Shown here one piece after another: positions 49,700-62,000 of a stretch of DNA of 64,000 bases. This stretch comes from Chrysoperla carnea. Taxonomy: Eukaryota > Arthropoda > Insecta > Neuroptera > Chrysopidae. The translations under genes were made by a program, and so were the position numbers. Within the stretch, counting starts at the first letter, position 1. Every line of letters starts with the position of its first letter. The DNA is taken from contig NC_058337.1 in assembly GCF_905475395.1 (NCBI RefSeq), positions 130,779,960 to 130,843,959 on the forward strand, in the 5' to 3' direction. The notes beneath the pieces are model-generated. The model saw only the letters and a list, made by a program, of their open reading frames with translations. It was not told the DNA's origin and ran no database searches.

Positions 49700-50345
49700 A
49701 ATAAACTAGCAGATACCCGCGTGCTTTGCTGGAAAATTTATCCTTTAAAAACAAAGACTATCAAGTAATGGCCCTCACTTATCCTTTTTTTTGTTCACAA
49801 TTTTATGGATTTCAATTTTTTGGTGGGGAACTCTAACTTTTTTGAAAATGAAGTTTTCCCCATGATACTCGCTGACATTGAAACTTTCTATAGGTCCAAT
49901 CATTAAATTAACCTGATTTTTATACTTTTTGGATCAAAATTAACCCATCCAATTTTCTCCTTAATATTACCCACTTAAAAAATTGCAAAAAATTATTCTT
50001 TATCTCTAATTTCGATAAAACTCAGTACCTAATATATATATAAGGTAATTTTGACCCAAAAAGTACAAAAATCGGGTGCATTTGATGAATGGTCGAATAG
50101 TTTTTGAGACACGGACATAAATCGATCCAAATATTGCGATATTTCAGGAACTCTGCATCCAATCATTAAATTAACCTGATTTAGAAGAACCCGATTCTTA
50201 GGGGAAGAATTTCCAAAAAATCCTTCTTAGTGCTCACTTACATTATATTTAAGGAACGTGTGTACAAAATTTCAGGCTTCTACATCCAACGGTTTCAGCT
50301 GTGCGTTGATCGATCAGTCAGCTTCAGTCAGTAGCCTAACGAGTC
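49700..50345 (+). repeat. Dispersed arthropod-type repeat
   Basis: Begins AAACTAGCAGATACCCGCGT followed by GCTTTGCTGG and ends around CGGTTTCAGCTGTGCGTTGA with TCAGTCAGCTTCAGTCAG. The start resembles the motif at about 21174 (ACTAGTAGCCCGCC). Such starts and ends are typical of short repeats common in insect genomes; the class is not assigned. Confidence 0.5.
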
Positions 50346-51791
50346 AAGTCCTTTGTGACTTAGCTAGCGCGGCTACTGAACCATATTTTAATATTAAGCA
50401 TAATAAAAATACCGTTTCAAATTGTTAGAAATTTAACCTTTTTTTAAAATAAATTATATAATTTTTGATGAAAAACCAGTCCTTACAGGTAAAAATCGGT
50501 AATAACTGATATAATGTCAAAATTTTTGAGGTTTTTCTTATGTTTCTATGAGTTATGGTTCGTTTGCCGAGGTCGAAAACTTGGTTTTACATTGTCTTTA
50601 CATTGCTCATGCTTTACACTCATGCCTAGTTTTAGCTTTTTACCTGTAGAATAAAAATTTTCATATGCGCGGCGAAAAAAATATGATTTCGGAAAAACAT
50701 CAATTTTCTACGTTTTTTCATAATTTTTTTGGAATTTACTCGAAAATTATACATTTTAGAGAGTACAGTCAGTTTAAACTCATCGGGCTTAAAATTTTCG
50801 ATCGATTTGTATATATAAACAACATTTCTTATCTTTTATATTTTCTGAAAAATCTAGATCATTGTAAAATTATCCGTGTTTGTGGCAAATTATAAGTTCT
50901 TTAATTTTTCTTAAAAACTGTGCATACATACATACATACACTCGAAAAACATAACCCTCCATTACAAATTTTTCTAACATTCAAGAAGATAAACTGGTGA
51001 CTATATTTTGCCTACAACTCTTCATGATTATTACACAATCAATTTGTATAGGAAATTGTCTTAATATTTGAAGGTTGATGATTTAATCGTCTTATTTTCC
51101 ACGACAGATGTCCAACGAAATAGAGACATATTTCATGACGAAGTTTTGTTGTATTAATCAAAATTCAAGAATTTATAAATTAATTATTTTTATTATTTAT
51201 CCCTGATCACCCTATTAACCTTTTGCCAGTTTTCTGGGCTAATATGTATAGAATCTTAATTTTTCGGGAGCTTAACGTTAAATTTTTCTGTTAAGTCATT
51301 CGTCCACCGAAGAATGCGTTAATCAACGAAAAGTCAAAATATTAAATCTAGTTGTTTGAATTTAAAGAGCAAATAAGTTCTTTTTTAAAGCCAATTGAAA
51401 AGACCTAATGCGCAGGGTTGCGAAACACAAAATTATTATAAAAACATTAAGGAAATAAAAAATTATTCTGATTAAAATAGAAAATTTAAATTTCAATACA
51501 ACATAACATTTATAATTTAAAAATTTCACGAACTTTCATTTTAAAATTACGCGAGAAGGCTGATAAATCGGAGGGAGAAGCGGTTTCATATCTACCTCAC
51601 ATCAGACACAAATAAACAAAAATTGTGATTTATACATTCTTTTGTACATTCTGTAAACTTAAATCATTTCTTAATTACAACAACAATTTATTATAATTTA
51701 ATTGGGAAATTTTTTTTTGTGAATTTATTTTGATTCATTATTTGTACGCGAATATAACTTCATTTCAAAATTCAAAATTATTAAGGAAAAA

Positions 51792-54700
51792 ATGAATTTT
51801 CAATTTATAATAATATTTTTTTATTTGTTTAATAAATCGATATTATGCGAAATTCAATCGTTACCAAAGCTAACGAATTTAGCAATGATAAAACGTTTAA
51901 TTGAATTTTATACTTTACAATCAGAATCAAATCGCAGTGAATTATGTGCAAATCAAACAAAATTATTATACCATGCTGTATATAATTCAGAATTGTGGGC
52001 AGAACGCAGTAAGTAGATTTTGTTATTTTATACTAATTCAATTTTCACCCGCTAGAAAATTTAAATTTTCTAACTGTTAGAGAAGGAAAACAGATGGAGA
52101 ATAAAAAAATGACTTTTTTCTTTGCAACTTTTTTGAATTTGTTTCATTTTTTGCATAATATAGAAGAGAGATGAATCAAAATTGTTGAGACGGAATATCC
52201 GGAGAATGGTTGCTTTTTAAACAAGACATGAATAAGCCATTTACTTTCAAGCACAGGAATTTTACTAGGTGGGGGTGGCACAAGTGTAGAAAAATTGCCG
52301 GCCTTTTTTGAGCCGAATGTTTTATGTTTTTATTCGATTTTAGCTGAATTGGTTATTCAGTTGAAATACTAGAATTTATCAGATACTTGAAAAAAAGGTG
52401 GCTTCCCAGTTCCCAAATGCCTTAAATTGTAATAATGACAATGATTTTGAATTATGCTTTTATAGTTATTGATGCATCGGCAAAATTTCCAAATGGCATC
52501 ACTAAATTCCATTTATGGGATTTTGGATACTTTGATGAATGTATCCAAGTAAATGAGCCAACTGTGTCTATTAAAGGAAAATATTGTTTGACAACAGTGA
52601 CTATTCCTGAAAATGATTTTGAAAAGCAAACCATCTTAAAAAATAAAGAAATTTCAACAGTAAGTAGTTTTTACAAGTAACCCATCCGCTTCACTTATTG
52701 AGACAGGCAGGTTTGCCTTGACTCTGTACTTTGTAGTCATATTGTCATTAAATACAACTTATAACGATCCATGGATTGTAATAAAGAAATGTATTTAGTG
52801 AAATTTACAAAGCTTTAAATTCCCCGGTAATGATTATCAATATCTTTGTAATATTTAGAAAAATCTTGTTATTCTCAAGTCGAATAATTTTTTGTGTGAT
52901 AGGTTGATCTCGGTAGTTACGAAGCATGTTACTATTTTTAGGTATTCGATGTTATCAAACAAATTTCTATTTTTTTAGTTTGCAGAAAAAATAATGGCAA
53001 ATAATAATAATTCATTTACGAATATAATGAATGTAATGTGGGCAATCTGTGTGCCAGATGGTTGCACTGCGAAAGAAGTTGAAGATCATTTAAATACATT
53101 TGCAGGCATCGATATTTTTAAATTAGATGAAACAGAATGTCAAACAATCGATACATATAGATCCAAATTAAATACTGGCGATTGGCTGGTTATGTAAGTT
53201 TGTATTAACCATAAAGGACCCCGCACCCAATGCATTGATTTTTGTTTCGGTCAAAATTTTTTGAAAACTATGGATTAAGGTAGTTTTGATCATGCTGATC
53301 AAAAGTTCTTAAGGACTCAACCCTCAAAAACCCTTTTTCTTCCGAGCTACGGCTCTTCAAACGACTCTTCAAAGCTCTAGATTTCCATACTTGTCCACAC
53401 ATAGTTGTGTGTTACAAATGTTGCCCATGTTTCGTAAGTATGAATATGTCAAGACCCTGTATACTCAACCCTTGAATACCCGTTCCATCCGAGAGATAGG
53501 ACTTTGTAGGACTGTTAATCGAATTTTGGAATTCATATAAACAATTTTTTTATTTTAAGACAGAGCGATTTTTACAATTTTGTGTATAATAATGCTTGTA
53601 AGCACCATCTATGATGTATATTTGTACTACGCTAAAAAAGGTAAGTAAAAATACACTCATGGGCAAAGAAATCGTACGTGAAACGGGATATCTCCTTAAA
53701 AATTATAATTTCTTTGCTCCCAATCTATTTTACTTAATTAATAAATATTAACAAATCAAATTCATTGTAGAAAAATATCATCCGATATTTATTGCATTTT
53801 CATGGTTTACCAATTTCCAAAAACTAACTGAAATAAGCCACAATCCAGATATTTTACCTTGTTTAAATGGAATTCGATTTCTAAGTATGTTATGGATAAT
53901 TTATGGACATCAGACCGAACAAATGTTTTCACCTTTTACTGCTAACTTACTGGATTTCTATCAGGTAAGATTTAAATGGTTAATTTAGATTGATATTTCA
54001 AGTTTGTTTGATATAATTATAAAATATTTTGATCCCAAATTTAATTATCTAATGTGCAAAATATAATTTTATGTTTTTGATTTTTAGTGGCGTGCCAAAT
54101 TTTTTTCAATGCTCCTTATTGGTTTCTCAGTTTCGGTTGATTCATTTTTCTTATTGAGTGGATGTTTAGTAATGTATGGGTTTTTAAAAATGCAAGCGAA
54201 AAAAATACCCTTTAATATACCAGTTTTTTATTTACATCGTTATATACGGTATGCATATCATGTATCCTGAGAAAGGTCCACAAATGCTCCCGAAAAAAAT
54301 TTCAAAATTATTCGAAAACCTTTAATCGATTTGAATGACGATTTGAATTTGATATTTTGTTTTAGGTTGACACCCTCTTACGCTGCGACAATCGTTTTTA
54401 TGGTAACATTTTACAGATTTTTGGGCTCAGGTCCCTATTGGGATCCCGAAAATTCCGATGAATATTGTAAAACATTATGGTGGGCTGCTTTATTATATAT
54501 TCAAAATTATGTATACGATGTTGATCTGGTAATCACTAGCTTTATACTTATTAATACTAGCTTTATACTCGTCTGCTTCACTGGGCATAAAAGTAACAAT
54601 CACCGCTTTATAGCCTCCACATTAAAGAAAATGTGTATAGAATTCCCACTAGTCCCTCAACTAGCTTCTACCTATGACTTCATCTATATTATGCCTTAAA

Positions 54701-57141
54701 GGCGTTACAATTTTGATTTTAGTGTGTTCCCGTCAGTTGGTATTTACAAGTGGATATGCAGTTTTATATTTTAGCACCAATGTTACTGGTACCAATTTCA
54801 AAATGGCCAAAAATAACAAATTATCTATTGTCATCTTTAGTAATCATTTTTGTTATAATTCCAACAGCAGTTGCATGGCAATATAGATTTCCGGCTCTTG
54901 AGTAAGTACACGTAATTACTTATTCATGGAATCACCTTTGCATTGATTGTAGCTTTTAAAAATTGTTGCTAAAATATCTCACCTATGACAGAGCTGAGGG
55001 AAGTTGTCTATATTCTAAAGATACAAAATTGGATATAAGGGTTGCTGTACAAACTCAGAGTCAGAATTCGATTCAACATTTTTTGAGCATCATATACTTT
55101 CAAAATTCAATCTATTATCAAGAAAGAAATGTCCTTTAGTCTGTCTTAAGTGGAACAGTCAAAATAATTTATAATTTGATAAGATTCATGGCCTTCAGAA
55201 TTGGGCCCAGGAAGAAATAAAGTATTAGAACTTTTAAATAGTAAAAAAAAACAAAAAAAAAAAACATCGATTTAAATCATTAAACAAAATTTAAGCAGAA
55301 CAATGTCTTCGTGTAAGCAATTTAAATATCAAAACGTTAAAATTACCCATATTATATATGTATTTCTCAAGTTAATAACTTACCAGGATTCGGAAAACTC
55401 GACTGATTTGGACGACTTCCTCTACAGATTGTGCCAGGCTGACGAAATAACACGCTAGGACAAGAAAAATAAGCTTTTTTCGTAAGTAAAATTGGCTCAG
55501 CTGAGAGACAATTTTGCCTGGCGTATAGGATACTGAATATTCGCTTGATTTACATTCAGGAGTATCCTCAGATTAAACCCTAGGGATAAAATCTGGAAAG
55601 ATATTATTTAAAAATATATTTTGGTAAAATAATGTCTTCCTATGAGGATTATCATAGAAATTCTTATAAATTTCGTGATTTCTACATAATTTTGAGATTA
55701 TATTACAGAAAAGTTTACGGAGGTATAGATCCTGTGTACGATCATATCTATTACACACAACCATATACACGTGCAGCTCCTTGGATCTTGGGATTACTTT
55801 TGGGTCATATCTTATTCAACAACAAAAATAAGAAAATTATTATAAATAAAGTAAGTAGGAAATTTAATCTACTTCATCCCGCCATTAGAGATTTTAAAAT
55901 AGCTTCAACCTTGCAAACGATAAAGGCTATAAAATTGAGGTCGAATTTGAGTATCACTATCTTATTGACTGGAACAGTTGGAAAAAATAGAATAATAATT
56001 TAATAAGAAAAGTTTTATGTTTTTAGCTGCTAGTCACTTTGCTGTGGATTCTCTCGATTGCTATAATGTTGTACACGATATTTGGATTTTATCATGAAAC
56101 TCATCCTGATTATGAATACGATCGTGTATTTAATTCATTATTTATTGGCTTACATCGTGTTGCATGGGCTGCTGGACTCTCTTGGATTATATTTGCCTGT
56201 GTACATGGTTATGGTGGCCCAGTGAATTGGTTTTTGTCGTTACCAATGTTCCAAGTTTTGGCTAGATTAACATATTCAATATATTTGACACATTATTGGT
56301 TACAAAATGTTCATAAAAGTTCGATACAAATGCCGTATACTTTTTCAAATTTGCATCTTGTAAGAAGATTATAATAAGCAAATAACAGGACACTTTGTTA
56401 CTTTGATAGATGAAAGGAGAAATATGTCAAATTTCCAAAGCTATTAAGCATTTTGTTTTTGTGGACATAGTCAAATATCAAAGAGGGGTAAATGAAAGAG
56501 GTCGGTATATACTAATCTGCTTGACCATGGGAACGTTTTCTTACCGAGGTTTCAAATGCGTTAGAAAAACATACAATGGTAGAAAAAATGATCCTTGAAT
56601 ATAGGATAATCGATCTATTATGGTTCTTTTGCTTTTTCTTCAATATTTATCGAAATGAGAACCGTTTGTGTTGGATATAGAAATCCAAACCTGTCACAAT
56701 CCTTCGAAGTAATAATGTGTCGTGTAGTTTGATTTGTATTTAATTTTGTAAAAAAATTATTTTTATATAATTTTTATTTCAGTGGTATTTGGTTTGCGGC
56801 AATTTACTAACCACGTTAATTGTTTCGGTATTTTGGACGCTTACATTTGAAACACCATTTTTGGTTTTAGACACTTTGCTAATAAAATCAAGTAAGAAAT
56901 GTTTTCCATTCACTAAATTACGCAGTATACGATTTAAAATTAGTTGAAATTAGTTACCACAAAAATTTTTACCAGTAATTGAATGTAAGTGAGTATTTTA
57001 TGAACTGTTGAATGTTTTTTAGTTGGCGATTTATGTTCAAAAAGAAGTACAAATAAGAATGAAAATTTTGTAAATACGCAGGAAATGGGATTATCAAATT
57101 TAAATTTAACAAAAACTGAAGATTTGACGAGTAAGTTTTGA
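51792..57141 (+). CDS. nrf-6-like acyltransferase 3 family membrane protein, copy 1
   Basis: Member of the nose-resistant-to-fluoxetine group: an extracellular NRF domain joined to a multi-pass acyltransferase-3 domain. In worms these proteins act in lipid and yolk handling; the insect substrate is unknown. Twelve exons: 51792-52008, 52466-52659, 52979-53193, 53564-53640, 53771-53964, 54088-54248, 54366-54528, 54723-54901, 55709-55850, 56027-56359, 56783-56891, 57023-57141; phases agree, 700 aa. Signal peptide (1-19), NRF domain with conserved Cys (WDFGYFDECIQ, WAICVPDGCTAKEVEDHL), first TM in exon 4, then CLNGIRFLSMLWIIYGH with the conserved His, DSFFLLSGCLVMYG, SWYLQVDMQFYILAPMLL, YTRAAPWILGLLLGHIL and a block ending YSIYLTHYWLQ. 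Exon 4 uses the acceptor GACAG; the AAG four bases upstream would break the frame. The last exon is read to TGA at 57139; a donor-like GTAAGT at 57131 leaves a further exon possible. AATAAA at 57145. Confidence 0.9.
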
Positions 57142-58109
57142 ATTAATAAAATATTTTTACACGGCTTTAATTTTGTTTTTTATAACCTTTTTCCTTCTTC
57201 AACTCTAAAAGCTAACCCACAAGATCAATATTATTAGGAAAAATTTAGGGAAATCAGATCAGAAAAACGCGTACTCCAGTACAAATCTAAGGAAAGCGAG
57301 CAACTACCGCTTAATCCATTGAGGCCGACTCGGGGTTGTCCCGTTAAACGGAACATGACGATTCGGGAACGGTGACTACATTGTGGTTATGTCTTCCGCG
57401 ACTATACATCAGATAGCTATAGTAACGTTTGATTTAAGTAGAGCAAAACAGGAATTTTCAACCTAGAGGGAGCTGGAAATTTTGGTCTAAAAATTTCATG
57501 AATTTAACAGTATTTTTTGCAAAAACACATACTTGTCTGTGATTAATAACTTTTAACTTCCAAAAACTTTATTTGATATCAATAAATTTCAAAATTTTTC
57601 TCCGTAATCTACAGACGAAGATCGTAATAAAAATGGCTTACAAATAGATATATTTTTAACAAGTTTATTTGGCCCACAATCTCTATATACAGGATAATCG
57701 TTATTTAATTAGTCTCGAAATATTTGAGTAACATCTTGTTTCTTTGTTGGTTTCGGATATTTACTAAGCCATTTCTACCACCTATACGGGTAAACTCGCA
57801 CTTGAGACGGAACTTTCTCGATCAAATTACTTTTTAAATAATAGTTGTAAGACATAATAATAATTGTAGTGAGATAGGTTCGTTGTATAAATATATTATT
57901 TGATTTGTAAATTAATTAATTTTTATTAAACTAATAAAACGATGACAAGCGTTATTACTCACTTTATTCATAGTGGAGGAAACGTACACTGAAATTGGAA
58001 AATTTGAACAGTAAGACGGATTTGAATGCGGTTTTCTGCCTTCGATTCGTTAGATTCGAGCGTCAGGAAATTTGAGACCTAAATTGATTTATAAGTAAAT
58101 TAATTTAGT

Positions 58110-58620
58110 TTAAGGATCAGAAACAAAAAAATTTAATATTGCTCTACCACATCAAAATTTAATCCAATTTTGATAAACCAAGTATGTAATCCTACTAAAT
58201 TTGGGTCATACTTTTCAAATTTGTGATTAAAATTAACCTAGCTCTAATAGGTTTCAAGGATTTGGAGTCCTGCTCAAGGAATTAAGCACATAAGTGATAG
58301 CGAGCAAAAAACTGACATCGCAGCTGAATAGAATAACCCAAAATTAGTGGGTTTCAAAAAAAATTCCAATAAGATCGGATCAAATTTGCCTGTGTTATCA
58401 AAAAAATCGAATTTTTTAACTTTATGACGTCATCAGAATCCAAAATATTTAATTTTACTCGATCACATCCAAATTTTATCCAATTTTGATAAACCAAGCA
58501 TGTAATCCTACTAAATTTAGGTCATACTTTTCCAATTTGTGATCTAAATTAACCGAGCTCTAATAGGTTTCAACAATGTGGAGCTCTGGTTCCGGTATTA
58601 AGCACATAAGTGAGTCAACT
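58110..58620 (+). repeat. ~314-bp satellite-like repeat, about 1.6 units
   Basis: AACCAAGTATGTAATCCTAC near 58178 recurs as AACCAAGCATGTAATCCTAC 315 bp later. TGACGTCATCAGAATCC and GATCGGATCAAATTTGCC are present once. Same monomer as at 9760 and 15655. Confidence 0.85.
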
Positions 58621-58727
58621 CTTACTGGAGAATCAACTTTTCATGTAACATATACATTACATGAGAAGTATTGAATAACGGGATGATGCACTGTTTATAA
58701 TATATACACGTGCTTTATGACAATCTA

Positions 58728-58740
58728 GAATGTTCTAGAA
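58728..58740. promoter_or_regulatory. Heat-shock-element-like site upstream of acyltransferase copy 2
   Basis: GAATGTTCTAGAA is three inverted nGAAn units in perfect spacing, the form bound by HSF trimers. It lies about 270 bp before the ATG of the second acyltransferase gene. I saw no equivalent ahead of copy 1. A 13-bp site in AT-rich DNA can occur by chance, so function is only possible. Confidence 0.3.
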
Positions 58741-59012
58741 AAATCTATACATGCATTTGATAATGTTTTCCTTTTCTAATATAAACATGTTGCACCGTAT
58801 CGTTCAACCGTTGCACCATTCGTGCATATTATACAATATTCTTTAATAGCAATAACTACACCGCTAAGTATAATGATTTTTCCATCAACTATACCTACAA
58901 AAACAATTTAGTTCAATTAATTGTGAAATTTGTTTGTGCATATATTTTTACACATTATTCGTATGCTAATATAATTTCATTCCAAAAATCAAAATTATTA
59001 TAGAAAAAAAAA

Positions 59013-62000
59013 ATGAATTTTCAATTAATCATAATATTTTTGTACTTGTTTAATAAATCGATAGTTTGTGAATTGCAAAGGTCACCAAAGTTAATGAATT
59101 TTGCAATGATGAAACGTTTAATTGAATTTTATACTTTACAATCAGAATCAAATCGTAGTGAATTATGTGCAAATCAAACAAAATTATTATACCATGCTGT
59201 ATATAATTCGGAATTATGGGCAGAGCGCAGTAAGTAGATATTTTGTATTATATATTAATAGAACAGTAAAAAATGTCACAAAAATCGGCTAATAAAGGAA
59301 AATTGAAAAAACAGCTCGAATTTTGCTTAAACCTCATGAAATGTGTTTCCTAGGTGTTAAATATCATTACAACGCATGAGTTAGTGACGCAAATGTTTCT
59401 ATTAGTTAACAATTAATTTTTAATTCAATGAAACGATCAATGTTAAAGTTCACTGAAAAAGTAATTAGGCAACTTGTATGACGTAAATATTAAGTGTCAA
59501 ATAATGGAAAACTATTATACCATGAATAACGTATACGTAATTCAAGTTGCCTATTTATAAATTTTTTAAATCAACTTTGATATTAATCGTTCCATTGAAT
59601 TAACAATTTATTGACCACTAACTCATGCGTTACTAATGATATTTGACACCTATGAAACACATACCATTTGGTTTTAGCAACACGCGGGCGGTTTTTTTCA
59701 TGTGCCTTTATTTGTAACATCTTTAACTGTACAATCCAATTTCTCCATGCTATAAAGCTTTAATTTTGAAAACTGTCAGAGAAAGAAAACAGACGACAAT
59801 TATAAGGCTTTTTTCTTTATAATTTTTTTGAACATTTTTTATTTTTCATATTTGGTATACCTAGTCTCGCATAATATAGAAGAGAATCAAAAAGAGAAAA
59901 GATGAATCAAAAAAACGGAAATATCCGAAGAATGGATGCTTTTATTAAAAAAATATTAATAAGCCAGCCGTTTTCAAGCACATAAGCTTATTTATTAGGT
60001 GGCAGTGGAGCATGTGTAGAAATATTCCTGGACTGCTTTGAGCCTACAGTTTTGTTTTTTTTTTTATTCGATTTTATAGTAGAATTGGTAATTTTGTAGA
60101 ACTATTCGAATTTTTTTGATAATTGAAAAAGTTGGCTTCCCTTACCTTAAAGACACCTTAAATTGTAAAAATGACATTGATTTTGAATTATGATTTTATA
60201 GTTATTGATGCATCGTCAAAATTACCAAATGGAATCACAAAATTCCATTTATGGGATTTTGGATACTTTGATGAATGTATTCAAGTGAATGAGCCAACAG
60301 TGTCTATTAAAGGAAAATATTGTTTGACGAGAGTAAATATTCCTGAAAATGATTTTGTAAAGCAAACCATCTTAAAAAATAAAGAAATTTCAATGGTAAG
60401 TAGTTTATTATTACCTACATGTTACCCATCCGCTTCGCTGGACAATTCCGGCCTGTAAATTTATTGAGACTGAAAGATTTGCCTTGCATCTGTACTCTGT
60501 AGTCATATTGCCATTAAATATAACTTAAAATGGTCAATGAATTATTATAAAGAAATTAAACAACTAAACTTTATAAAGCTTAAAATTCCCAGATACTAAT
60601 TATATCATGTAATATTTAGATAAAGCTGGTATTCTCAAGCCCATTAATTTTTTTGTGAGATGGGTTAAAATGCTGCATCTCGATTGATACGAAGCATGTT
60701 ACGATTTTATGATAATCGTTACCAGTGGCGGATTTAGAGATTTGCCGCCCGTAGGCTATTCAATTTTTGCCGCCTCTAAATTTTGATATCTTAGTTCACA
60801 ATCATATCAATTATCTATCAATAAAATTGCAACTTTATGATTTGTGCTCCATTATCCTCATTACATCAACTTTTCCCGTATGGTTAGTATCATCGAGAAC
60901 TATGGTACCGTGTTAGATCCTTGATTATTTTTACAGCAAAGAATTATCAAAAAACAATATTTTATGCAAAAAATATCTCAAACATGTACCAATTTTAAAG
61001 TAAGTTAAGGTATGTGTTAAAACTATACAATACTTATGTAGAGTTCGTACAAAACAAAGTGGCACTGAACAAGAGAGAGTGTAGATACGAGTGCACATAC
61101 ATATACATCATACACTCTCTCTTGCTCGGTGCCACTTTGTTTTGTACGAACTCTAATAGGAATAAGGCTTTGTGAAAAAGTTAACAAATGTAAACATTCA
61201 ATTTAAATAATTCGTGTACGACATAAGCGCTTAAGGCATGATCATTTGGATTTTCCAAACTTTTTCTTACTACAAATAAAATAATTAACTGATAAAATGT
61301 ATCCATTTTCTAATCCGCAAATTGTCTAACTTCATATTTAGTAGAGGGAATTTTTTTATTGTCATGTTGCAATCGTTCAAATATCAGTTATTCGATTGAT
61401 TTAAACAAAAAGACTATACTTATTCTGAATCTCTATAAGATATCGAACTAGTTTTTTATTTAATAAAAATTAGTCAGTATTTTTTACGCATAAAGAAATA
61501 ACTTTCTGGAATAGAATTTGACAATTTGCAAACTTGCTGCAGCAATCATGATTAGATCATCGATATTGTATCAAGATTGAATTGTGTAAGGAGATCTCAT
61601 AATTATTAGGTACACGGAGAAAAAATTATAGTAATTATCAGTGAAGAAAATATGTAAAAATAACTAAATTTCGACTATAATATGGAATCGCTATGGCGAT
61701 ATTCTAAAAATTCATGATCATTACATTATAATCAAAAGCGTTTAGCGGTTTAGCAATTGTTTATGCAGAGATTTTGAGATATTTATTATTTAGCACTGTA
61801 TATAGGACTATATTTCGGTTTTTGTTGAATATTTTAATTCCTCTATAATTTTTGAAATTCGTATTTTGTGTGTGTATTATAATTTTTTCTAAATTTTGTC
61901 AATCGAAATAAAAAATTTATGAACTAAATTTGCCGCCCCTTAAAATTTGCCGCCCTAGGCTCCAGCCTACTCAGCCTGCTGGTAAATCCGCCACTGATCG

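Larger units (their letters stand above)
45195..51791. other. Long intergenic region, no confirmed gene
   Basis: About 6.6 kb of AT-rich DNA. It holds the MITE at 45450-45771, a coding-like island at 46163-46542, a degenerate tRNA-like sequence near 48101-48170 and a dispersed repeat at about 49700-50345. Single open stretches elsewhere (for example near 47035 and 50665) are low-complexity and have no partner exons. Confidence 0.55.
57142..59012. other. Spacer between tandem acyltransferase genes
   Basis: Holds a less AT-rich stretch at about 57240-57420 with no frame I can assign, a fragment of the dispersed repeat at about 57790-57850, the satellite at 58110-58620 and a heat-shock-element-like site at 58728-58740. 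The last 70 bp before 59013 match the sequence just upstream of copy 1. Confidence 0.55.

Noticed and set aside
50665-50895. 76-codon plus-strand frame in intergenic DNA
   Set aside because: Low-complexity Phe/Ile/Lys composition, no splice partners and no recognisable motif.
53560-53563. Acceptor at TTTTAAG for acyltransferase exon 4
   Set aside because: Using this AG shifts the frame into a stop; the next AG (GACAG) four bases on keeps the transmembrane frame in both paralogues.
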